This document shows positions 28,343-35,484 of a DNA stretch of 64,000 nucleotides, one piece after another. The translations under genes and the position numbers were made by a program. Each line of letters begins with the position of its first letter. Position 1 is the stretch's first letter. The stretch covers positions 3,844,001 through 3,908,000 of the forward strand of contig CAKKNE010000004.1 of assembly GCA_918797485.1 (NCBI GenBank). The letters run 5' to 3'. Under the pieces are notes generated by a model. It saw nothing but the letters and a program-made list of their open reading frames with translations, had not been told where the DNA came from and did not search any database. The stretch is from Pelagomonas calceolata (taxonomy: Eukaryota > Sar > Pelagophyceae > Pelagomonadales > Pelagomonadaceae).

Positions 28343-28355
28343 GTACTACAACTAG
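28134..28355 (+). CDS. UBL5: Ubiquitin-like protein 5 / Hub1
   Basis: At 73 residues this is full length. [40 protein letters not shown], and the ending GMGLELYYN are nearly identical to human UBL5 and yeast Hub1. The protein lacks a C-terminal Gly-Gly and ends in the Tyr-Tyr-x motif, as the family does. Hub1 binds splicing factors such as Snu66 non-covalently and influences use of non-canonical 5' splice sites in yeast. In this genome, where several introns use GC donors, that is suggestive but unproven. The next gene starts only about 66 bp downstream on the same strand. Confidence 0.95.
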
Positions 28356-28421
28356 GCCGCGCCGCCTACTCAATTCGCCCCTCCTCATTTGGATCCCTGT
28401 AAACGCAAGCACTCTTCAACT

Positions 28422-29408
28422 ATGCGCTCCAGAACGGCCGCGGCGCCGACGTCGCCGCCGCGAAAGGCCGCGCCGGCGACGTACTCGCGCACTGATCATA
28501 TAGCCATGGTCGTGCTCGCGACCGTCGGCTGTCTGCTCCTGCTCGCGCCGCAGCGCGATCCCGTGTTCACGCACGCGGTGCCGCGGCCGCCGGCGCGCGC
28601 CCGCAATGCGAACTGTAGGATTCTCAACAGCACCCTCAAGCTCTCGTCCTGCGACGACAACTACGATGAGAATTACGTCTATCCCCTCCTCATCACGGGT
28701 GTGGGCCGCTCCGGCACGCGGTTCGCCGCCAAAACTTTAACGGCACGTGGCTACGACGTGGCGCACGACGACGCGCGCGTTGGCAGAGTAGGTGCTGCGT
28801 CGTGGCCGCTCGCGATCCGCGAGGGGGCCTACGCCTACCAGCTGCCCAACTTCGCGCAAGTCAATGCGGGCTTCCGCGGCCCGAATCCGCGGTGGCGCGT
28901 CCGCCGCGTCTTCCACCAGACTAGGGATCCCCTCAAGACCGTGCTATCGCGGGCGAACTCGGTGGGAATGATGGTCTCGCCCTGGAGCTACTCGGACCCG
29001 CTGCTGTTCCGCGATGGCCTGGGTTACTGCCCCGGGTTTCCCCCGGCGAGCGAACTGGAGGCGTGGCGCCGCGACCGGCGCGCCGTCGAGGGGGGCGGCG
29101 CCCCCTGGACCCAAGATATGCGGCTTCGAGTCGCGTTGTTTCACTACGTCTTCTGGAACGACTGGGTCCGGGCCTACGCCGACTGGACGTACAAAGTGGA
29201 AGACTTCGACGCGGACGAGATAGCAAGGCGCGCGGCGCTGGGCCCGCCGCGGCCGCCGGCGCGCCCCATACCCGCGGCGGCGGCGGAGAACTCGCGCGCG
29301 ATGGACCCGGCGCTCGCGAGCGTGACCTGGGCGGACCTCGAGCGGATTTCGCCGGTGGTGTGGCGGCGCGCGACGCGGCTGGCGAGGGAGTTTGGCTACG
29401 ACTACTGA
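28422..29408 (+). CDS. Type II membrane sulfotransferase-like protein
   Basis: About 328 residues. A cytosolic basic leader, one TM (HIAMVVLATVGCLLLLAP) and a lumenal domain give the Golgi type II layout. LLITGVGRSGTRFAAKTL is the P-loop-like 5'-PSB motif that binds PAPS, and VRRVFHQTRDPLKTVLSR is the 3'-PB motif with R-x-x-x-x-x-x-x-S-like spacing. Two Cys (CRILNSTLKLSSC) near the TM could form a disulfide, and an N-glycosylation site NST is present. ATG 28422 is preferred; the longer frame starts at TTG. The acceptor may be a polysaccharide or glycoprotein. Confidence 0.65.
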   Translation: MRSRTAAAPTSPPRKAAPATYSRTDHIAMVVLATVGCLLLLAPQRDPVFTHAVPRPPARARNANCRILNSTLKLSSCDDNYDENYVYPLLITGVGRSGTRFAAKTLTARGYDVAHDDARVGRVGAASWPLAIREGAYAYQLPNFAQVNAGFRGPNPRWRVRRVFHQTRDPLKTVLSRANSVGMMVSPWSYSDPLLFRDGLGYCPGFPPASELEAWRRDRRAVEGGGAPWTQDMRLRVALFHYVFWNDWVRAYADWTYKVEDFDADEIARRAALGPPRPPARPIPAAAAENSRAMDPALASVTWADLERISPVVWRRATRLAREFGYDY

Positions 29409-29802
29409 GTTTAAGGGGGCTATTTGTGATCTCTCATCTGCGTAGAAGGCACGACGCGGCGATGGCGTCTGATCCTACCGATCGCGTACAGATAGCGCGG
29501 GTAATTCGCGCGTTGCGAAAGGGTATCGATTTCTCGCTCGGCCCAGTCTCTACGTTAGTCTATGCGATTATCCGTTGTGCGTCTAGGACCCCCGATGCTA
29601 GTATGTCTGTAGTCTAGGTCAAGTTCCCAGGCAGATCGACGCGCCACCTGGCTCTGTGCGCGCACTGGCCTCACGCGTTCGATCCGCGGCTGCCAGAAAG
29701 CTCTGCGCATCCCATTTAGCCGTCCACGAGCGCGTGACGCGCGCGGCGCCTGTGTGGGCTCATACCGCCCAGGAAAGCTCTGCTGGACGCGCCGCGTGCA
29801 CG
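29409..29802. other. Intergenic gap, no supported gene
   Basis: A gap of about 390 bp between two same-strand genes. It contains a 52-codon ATG ORF (29462..29617) with no recognisable domain and no near-palindromic motif. The stretch CGGCGATGGCGTC near 29458 partly matches the introner core. Confidence 0.35.
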
Positions 29803-30690
29803 ATGGACGCCGACACCGTCCAGGCCCTCCGCGACGCCAAGGCCTTGTTCGACGAGGGCATCCTGAGCGAGCAGGAGTTCAAGGAGAAGAAGGCCGAGTT
29901 ATTGCAGCCCAAGGCCGCGCCCGTCGCCGCGAAGCCCAAGCCCAAGCCCAAGCCCGCGCCGAAGAAGAAGAGCGAGGCCAAGCCCAAGGCCGAGAAAAAG
30001 CCCAAGAAGTCCAACGCGTCCAGCGACGGCAGCGAGAAGGAGAAGAAGGCCCCCCGGGTGGCCGAGCTCACGCTGCAGGACGCGGGCGAGGACGGCGTCC
30101 TGGTGACGGGTTCTGGTACCTTCCGCGCGAAATCTCTGCTCGCGTCGCTCGGCGGGAGCTGGTCCAAGAAATTGAAGGCGTGGGTTTTTGGTGCCGGAAC
30201 GGCCCACGCGACGGCGGCGGCGCTCAAGGCGTCGACGGCGCCTTCGATCAATCTGACGGTCGAGGAGGGCGGCGCCGGCGCGGCGAAGCGGCGCGAGTCG
30301 TCGCTGGCGTCGGCCAAGGCCGAGGCGCTCGCGGCGGCGGCCACAGCTGGTGCCTCGGCGACGCTCGAGGTCTGTAAACACAAGCGCGCGGTCCTCGTGA
30401 AGGGCGACACGAAGAACGTGAAGCCCGTGCTCCAGGCGCTCGAGGGCTCCTGGAACAAGGGCCTCGGCGGCTGGGTCTTTCCGATGAAGAAGCGGGAGGA
30501 GGTTTTGGCGGCGCTGCGCCAGGACCCGACGAACACGATTAACGAGGACCCGGCTTTAGTCGCCGAAGCCGCCAAAGCCGTCAAGGCCGAGCCCGTCGCC
30601 GAGAAGCGCAAGTCCGTCGACGCGGCCGACGCACCGGAGGCGAAGCGCCAGTCGCTCGACGGCGAGCAGCTGTACCCGCCGAGCGCGTGA
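29803..30690 (+). CDS. SHOCT-like plus duplicated W/F-motif domain protein
   Basis: About 295 residues. The start MDADTVQALRDAKALFDEGI then LSEQEFKEKKAELL matches the short helical SHOCT oligomerisation motif. A Lys/Pro/Ala linker with PKPKPKPAPKKK follows. Then a module appears twice: LLASLGGSWSKKLKAWVF (about residue 112) and VLQALEGSWNKGLGGWVF (about residue 205), each a beta-beta-alpha-like unit of about 60 residues with a conserved G-x-W and W-V-F. The basic, KR-rich ends suggest a nuclear or nucleic-acid-binding role. I do not know the family. ATG 29803 is chosen because upstream frame codes for Arg-rich leader only. Confidence 0.6.
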   Translation: MDADTVQALRDAKALFDEGILSEQEFKEKKAELLQPKAAPVAAKPKPKPKPAPKKKSEAKPKAEKKPKKSNASSDGSEKEKKAPRVAELTLQDAGEDGVLVTGSGTFRAKSLLASLGGSWSKKLKAWVFGAGTAHATAAALKASTAPSINLTVEEGGAGAAKRRESSLASAKAEALAAAATAGASATLEVCKHKRAVLVKGDTKNVKPVLQALEGSWNKGLGGWVFPMKKREEVLAALRQDPTNTINEDPALVAEAAKAVKAEPVAEKRKSVDAADAPEAKRQSLDGEQLYPPSA

Positions 30691-30759
30691 CTCCGTGAGC
30701 GTGCCTCCCTGAAGACCTAAGTGGCATTGCTTGTGAACACTTATCCCCCCAGGGCCATC

Positions 30760-31750
30760 CTAGGGTGTCGCGACTGCGCGCAACTTCTCGCGGCGAACCG
30801 CGTGCACGGCTCCGTCGATTACGACGTTTATCCGCCCACGCGCGGCGACGTCCAGAGGCGTCGGCACGACGACAACGTGCCGGCCATTTAGAACGAAGTT
30901 CGAAATGGTCGGGTGGAGACCATGGAGCTCGACGGTCGACCAGCCGGAGGACGAAAGGGCGCACCGTGAGGCGCGCCTTCGCTACGGCGTCGTCGGAGCT
31001 TCTCATCATTTCCTCAAGCGAAAAGCGCGCGGGCAGGTCGGTGGCGTGTGCCCCTTGAACTTCCACCTGTCGTGAATCGTAGACTCGCAATTCCACCGGC
31101 CGTGCCGACGTGTTCTTGAAATCGAGCAACAATGACGGTGTGCCGCGTTCAATCACGAAGCGGACCGGCCTACCCGTACCTCCATCGAAGAGCTCGAGGA
31201 CGCCTCCCATCCGCCCGGACGCGTCGAACGCAGCGATTTCGGCGTCGCGGGCGCGCGCGGCAGATGACTCCACCGCCGCGGCGGTGAGGGCGCGACCCGG
31301 GTAGTGCTGCTCGAGCGTGAGCATGTCGTGAGAACAGCTCTCCGCCAGGGCCGCGCGCAGGGTCATCATTCGCGCCTCCGCGTCGAAGCGCTCCACGAGG
31401 ACGCCGTAGATCCGCACGCGCACGCCTTCGTCGCTGTGCCGCGCGATGCGTCCGAGCCACTGCGCCGCCGCTCCTCGGACGCCTTGCGACGAGTCCTCGC
31501 GGAGAGCGCGCAAGAGGTAGGGCTCCGCGAGAGAACCGAGTGCTTTTGCGTGCGAATTCACCGCCAGGAGTCGTCTTTTGGCCTTCTTGGCGTAGCGCTT
31601 GGGGATGCTCCGCCGGAGACCGACGATCACGCCCGCCTTCTGCGCGAAGGTGCGGCCGACCGCCTTCAGTGAAGGGTAATCCTGCACCGCCACAAAATCA
31701 CCGATCTTCTCGAGGGCGCGGTCGGTGCTCGCGAGGGTTGTGTGCGCCAT
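30760..31750 (-). CDS. HEAT-repeat protein with an apparent frame break near its 3' end
   Basis: The start MAHTTLASTDRALEKIG leads into helical repeats: LAVNSHAKALGSLAEPYLLR, ALREDSSQGVRGAAAQWLGR, YGVLVERFDAEARMMTLRAA. A beta-rich part follows (FVIERGTPSLLLDFKNTS, VELRVYDSRQVEV). The long frame would run on into Arg/Ser-rich nonsense overlapping the neighbouring gene. In the +1 frame from about 30960, a protein-like sequence appears instead (SGWSTVELHGLHPTISNF, LNGRHVVVV, INVVIDGAVHAV) ending at TAG 30760. I infer a frameshift in the sequence or gene around 30950..30990, or a missed short intron. Function unknown. Confidence 0.55.
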
Positions 31751-31836
31751 TTTTGTAGAGAACTTTAAGCTTGTGTAGTGCGCTCTTCCCCTAGCTCCGC
31801 CGCGTAGTTGATTTTTGTCGTAAAAGGGATTGGCTA

Positions 31837-31860
31837 GCTAGCGCCATGTAAGGCACTAGG
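31837..31860 (-). promoter_or_regulatory. Near-palindromic promoter motif, copy 9
   Basis: On the minus strand reads CCTAGTGCCTTACA then TGGCGCTAGC. It lies in the 193-bp divergent gap between the HEAT-repeat gene and CIA30, about 85 bp from each start codon. Confidence 0.6.
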
Positions 31861-31943
31861 CAAGCGCATTGCCAAGCCTTGTTTGCAGCTCAAAGTTGTG
31901 TACGAGTCGTCTCTCTTGCCCACCACACGAAACCGCTGCAACA

Positions 31944-32579
31944 ATGCAGCGCTTCGGCCGCTTCCTGCGTTTATTTGACGGCAAGCCCGACGCTCTCCCA
32001 CCAATTAAACCCATCTTTACCTTTGACGGCAGCAGCACAGCCTACAGCGCAAGTGTGCACACGGATCGCGAGTGGGGCGGGCGGAGCCGAGCGACGTTCC
32101 GCGTGGGAAACGCGGGCGCGTCGGGCAGCGGCGTCTGCGGCGTCTTCGAGGGCTTCATCGACAAGACGCCGTCGGTGGTACCTAATGAGGAGGGCGTCAC
32201 GGGCCGCCACGGCTTCGCCATGCTGCAGTTACACACTAATGAGGACGAGGTCGGCTGCGAGGAGTACGACGCGCTCGCGCTCCGCGCCTCGGGCGACGGG
32301 CGGCTGTATTCCGTGTCGCTGCGCAACGCCGTGCCGCTGGCGCCGAACATCGCGTACCAGGGCTTCCTGGCGCGCGAGCGGCGGGGCTGGCGGACTTATG
32401 AATTACCCTTCACGTCCTTCGCGGCGACGCGCGGAGGGCGGCTGCTCGGCCAGCCGCGGGTTTTGGACGTGGCGCGGTTCTCGTCGCTCTCCATCGCCGT
32501 CGCGGACGATTTGGAGGGGCCCTTCCGGCTCGAGATCCGGGGCGTCGAGGCGCTGCGCGAGGACGACGGGCTCGGGTAA
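31944..32579 (+). CDS. CIA30 domain protein (complex I assembly factor NDUFAF1-like)
   Basis: About 211 residues. The CIA30 fold is a jelly-roll found in mitochondrial complex I assembly factor NDUFAF1 and in plastid and cytosolic relatives. Visible signatures are FDGSSTAYSASVHTDREWGG, FRVGNAGASGSGVCGVFEGF, YDALALRASGDGRLYSVSLR, and YELPFTSFAATRGGR with VARFSSLSIAVADDLEGPF. A short N-terminal basic helix (MQRFGRFLRLFDG) may be a mitochondrial targeting sequence. ATG 31944 has a good context (ACAATGC) and begins the conserved part. It ends 63 bp before the stop of convergent PhnN-NRK. Confidence 0.75.
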   Translation: MQRFGRFLRLFDGKPDALPPIKPIFTFDGSSTAYSASVHTDREWGGRSRATFRVGNAGASGSGVCGVFEGFIDKTPSVVPNEEGVTGRHGFAMLQLHTNEDEVGCEEYDALALRASGDGRLYSVSLRNAVPLAPNIAYQGFLARERRGWRTYELPFTSFAATRGGRLLGQPRVLDVARFSSLSIAVADDLEGPFRLEIRGVEALREDDGLG

Positions 32580-32642
32580 GTGCTGTTGTTGTGACGTGTC
32601 GCGTCGACGCCGTCGGGGCGGGAGAACACCAGAACAAATTAC

Positions 32643-33839
32643 TCAGCTGGGGGCGAGCGCGCGCAGGATGCGCTCGACCTGTGCCGACCGGTCGTCCGCG
32701 TGCGCATCGACTCGATGGATCCGCCCCGATACCGCCTCGATTCTCTCAAGCCCGTGCTCCTTCCAGCGCGCCGAGACGTAATCGCCCCAATAAGCTGCGT
32801 ACTCGTCCGCGGTCACGCCCCGGTCCTGATACGACTTCTTGCCGAGGTGGCCCGACCGTGTCCACTTCCGTCGCCAGAGCACCTCCTGCTTGGCGGGGTC
32901 GTCGTATCCGTCGTCCAGTAGAATCAAGGTGGAACAGCGATCGCGCACGCGTTCGGCGCCAGCGCCTAGCAGGAGGAGCCCCTCGACAACAACAACGCCG
33001 CCGCCGCCGGCGTCGACGACCGCCTCGACCGCCGCGTCGACGGCGTCCGCGCACGCGGCCCAATCCACCGAGTCCGGATGATTTAGGTCCGCGTTGCCGC
33101 GCACCTGGAAAGCGTCAGGCACGCCCGCTGGCCACCGGATGTCCGCGGCGAGGTCAAAACGCGGGCACGCATCGCGCGGCAGGTAAAAGTCGTCGGCCGC
33201 GATGACGGCCGCCGCGGGGAGCTCTGCGCACAGGGTAGACTTTCCCGAAGCCGAGCAGCCCACGAGCCCTAGAACCGGAACGCAGTACTCCTCCGGCCGT
33301 CTCAACGCGGCGACGAAGCGATCGACGCCTTCTGCGAGGCTCTTGTCGTTCGTGATACGCACCACCGGCCAAAAGCGCGCGTCGGGCGGCGCGTAGGCCG
33401 TGGCGCGTTGCAAGCGCGCCTCGGCGTCGTCGCCGTCGCGGGCGCGCGCTGTCAGTCGCTCGCGCAGCGCTTCGCGCGACGCCGTCACGAGCAACACGTA
33501 GACGTCGGCGCGGTCCGCGTATTTGTCGCGCGCTTCCGCAAAGGTCCCCCGCGACACGTTCAGGACGATCGTGCGGCCCGCGGCGAGTACTTCCTCGAGC
33601 GCCTTCGCCGGGATGCCGTAGTCGGTCGTGCCGTGCGCGCTCCAGCGCAGCGCGTACTCTCCGGTCGCGAACTCGTCGGACGACACGGACCTTTCGAGTG
33701 CCGAGCACTGGTCCGCGGCGCGAGTGACGTCGCGGACCACGAATGCGACGTCCGCGGCCTTCTCGCGGGCGCCGGCGAGCAGCGCGTCCTTGCCCGCACC
33801 GCTCGGCCCGCCAACAAGAAAAATCTTGGGACGAGGCAT
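32643..33839 (-). CDS. Fused kinase: PhnN-like ribose-1,5-bisphosphokinase plus NRK/uridine-kinase-like domain
   Basis: About 398 residues with two P-loop kinases. Domain 1 (1-180) has IFLVGGPSGAGKDALL (Walker A), FVVRDVTRAADQ, YALRWSAHGTTDYGIPAKAL and IVLNVSRGTFAEA, closely matching PhnN, which converts ribose 1,5-bisphosphate to PRPP in phosphonate use. Domain 2 (190-395) has LGLVGCSASGKSTLCAELP, VIAADDFYLPRDACPRFD and VVVVEGLLLL, typical of nicotinamide-riboside or uridine kinases. Fusion would link PRPP and ribosyl metabolism. ATG 33839 (MPRPKIFLVGG) is the first true ATG; no clear targeting peptide. Confidence 0.75.
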   Translation of the reverse strand: MPRPKIFLVGGPSGAGKDALLAGAREKAADVAFVVRDVTRAADQCSALERSVSSDEFATGEYALRWSAHGTTDYGIPAKALEEVLAAGRTIVLNVSRGTFAEARDKYADRADVYVLLVTASREALRERLTARARDGDDAEARLQRATAYAPPDARFWPVVRITNDKSLAEGVDRFVAALRRPEEYCVPVLGLVGCSASGKSTLCAELPAAAVIAADDFYLPRDACPRFDLAADIRWPAGVPDAFQVRGNADLNHPDSVDWAACADAVDAAVEAVVDAGGGGVVVVEGLLLLGAGAERVRDRCSTLILLDDGYDDPAKQEVLWRRKWTRSGHLGKKSYQDRGVTADEYAAYWGDYVSARWKEHGLERIEAVSGRIHRVDAHADDRSAQVERILRALAPS

Positions 33840-34232
33840 GCGTGGCGGCGCCAACGCTGCCGCGCCGCAGGCGAGCGCAACGACGAGCAGTGCGCGAGTC
33901 GTTGTCCCTATTGCAGTGTGCAGCGGCAGTGTATGGCTTGAGCGGCGCGAACGCGCGACGCAAGAGTGCTCAAGCGTTGCATACGGCGAACTATCGGTGT
34001 GGCGGTACTATACGCGAGCTATGCCCAGCCCTAGCGCTACTGCGCGCGCACCAGCCCTCTGCTCTCCCTCATCTCCCTCCTGCGGAGAGCAGCGTCGACT
34101 CAGTGGCCTCGCCCGCGGCGCGTCGTGGGCTATAGCTCTAACTTTGCGTCTCAAGCGTTGCGCAACGACTGCGCCACGCACGAGTGCGCGAGCAAACCAC
34201 TGTCAAGAGCTGCACGCCGTAGATCAAAAGGA
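33840..34232. other. Divergent intergenic gap, no motif seen
   Basis: The gap separates the kinase fusion from formiminotransferase. It contains GC-rich sequence without a near-palindromic motif, a repeat of note or a supported ORF. Confidence 0.4.
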
Positions 34233-35135
34233 ATGCAGCGAGAGCTCCTTTCAGCGGCCGTCTACATCTCCTCCGGCGCCGCGAGCGTCGCGACCCAGGC
34301 CGCGCGCGCGGCGGCGCGGGCCACCACCCGCGCGTGCGTCGTCGACACGTTCGCGGACCCCGCTTACGCGCGGTCGTCGGTCAAGATCGTCGGTCCGAAA
34401 GACGACCTGCTGGAGGCCACGCTGGCCGCCGCGCGCGACGCCCTCGACCGCGTCGACTTGAGGGAGGAGCCCGCGCCGGCGCCGCACCCGCGCCAGGGTG
34501 CTGTGGATATGGTCTCGTTCATGCCTTTGACGGAGCGGCGCGACGACGACCTGTTGGAGGCCTGCGACGCGCTGGCCTGGCGGTTCGGCGAGGCGTTTGA
34601 AGGTGTGCCCATTCTCATGTACGGCCCGCGGGCCGGAAGGTCGCTCGTCGAGGCGCGGCGGGGCACGTCCTTCTTCGCCTCAACCAAAACGGAGGGTCCG
34701 CCGTCCCTGACCCTGGCGCCCGACTTCGGGCCCTCTGACGTATCTCCGTCGAAAGGCGCCGCGGTCGTCGGCGCGCAGCCCTACGTGACGAACTACAACG
34801 TGGCCATTGACGGCTCGTTGGAGGCCGGGCGAGCGGCGGCGGCGGCGGTGCGCGCGCGCTTCGGCGTCCAGGTCATGGCGCTGCCGCACGCGGAGGGTTT
34901 GGTCGAGGTGGGGTGCAACCTCCAGGCCGGCGGCGCCCGCGACAGCCCGGCCGTCGGCGACGTCCGGGCGTGCATCGAGGCGAGCCTGCCGCCGTCCTGC
35001 AGCGTGCGGAAGGCCTACGTCATAGGCCTCGCGCCAAACGACGCGCTTGCACGCGCCGTCGACGCTCTTTCTCGCGATGTTTCGGAGCGGTCGACGTTTC
35101 CGCGGGTCCACGAGGCGTGCGGGGGGCCGCCCTAG
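34233..35135 (+). CDS. Glutamate formiminotransferase (FTCD N-domain-like)
   Basis: About 300 residues. The enzyme moves the formimino group from formiminoglutamate to tetrahydrofolate in histidine breakdown. The opening ELLSAAVYISSGAAS is a weaker form of the usual CVPNFSEG strand. PAPHPRQGAVDMVSFMPLTE matches the conserved H-P-R-x-G-A-x-D-x-x-P-F loop, with Ser for Pro before Phe. PDFGPSDVSPSKGAAVVGAQ and YVTNYNVAID match the G-A-R-x-x-L-x-A-Y-N-V block. There is no cyclodeaminase domain, so it is the single-function form. ATG 34233 begins the conserved part. Confidence 0.7.
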   Translation: MQRELLSAAVYISSGAASVATQAARAAARATTRACVVDTFADPAYARSSVKIVGPKDDLLEATLAAARDALDRVDLREEPAPAPHPRQGAVDMVSFMPLTERRDDDLLEACDALAWRFGEAFEGVPILMYGPRAGRSLVEARRGTSFFASTKTEGPPSLTLAPDFGPSDVSPSKGAAVVGAQPYVTNYNVAIDGSLEAGRAAAAAVRARFGVQVMALPHAEGLVEVGCNLQAGGARDSPAVGDVRACIEASLPPSCSVRKAYVIGLAPNDALARAVDALSRDVSERSTFPRVHEACGGPP

Positions 35136-35213
35136 TCGTTAATTGTTGCTGTTGTTTTATAGCCGCGCCCGGCATTTTCGCTCCACGAGTGTCGATGAAG
35201 CCCGTGCGTGTAA

Positions 35214-35230
35214 TGTTACGGTGCTAGGAC
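35214..35230 (+). promoter_or_regulatory. Second upstream motif TGTTACGGTGCTAGGAC, copy 1
   Basis: An exact 17-mer shared with 37529..37545 and, in reverse, 56159..56175. Here it lies about 255 bp upstream of the GlcNAc-transferase ATG, in the same direction, 24 bp before a degenerate near-palindrome (35255..35277: minus strand GCTAGTGTGTCTCA then ACACTAAAC). The rest of the 35136..35484 gap shows nothing else. Confidence 0.45.
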
Positions 35231-35484
35231 TAGATGAAGCCGCTAAAAAAACCGGTTTAGTGTTGAGACACACTAGCTCGATCAAAATTTTGGACAGTCG
35301 AGGCGTAGCTAGTGCTGCTTAAGGCTGCATTGCTGCAAGTGCCACCCACGCGAGCGCTACGCATACATACATACGCAGCAAATCGCGCTCCAACCCAGGA
35401 CGCTGCGGCTGTTTGCATTGCGATAGCTATATCAGGCCTAATCAGGCTGCCCGGCACGGCGTCGAGGATCGTGCGCAACCAAAA

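Noticed and set aside
29063-29617. 184-codon ORF overlapping the sulfotransferase
   Set aside because: Shadow frame of the upstream gene; its tail contains only a 52-codon ATG ORF without support.
30581-30760. 3' extension of the HEAT gene's first frame
   Set aside because: It overlaps the neighbouring gene and is Arg/Ser-rich; the alternative frame ends sensibly at 30760.
31879-32781. 300-codon ORF overlapping CIA30
   Set aside because: It is Arg/Ser-rich, overlaps a well-supported CIA30 domain and runs into the convergent neighbour.
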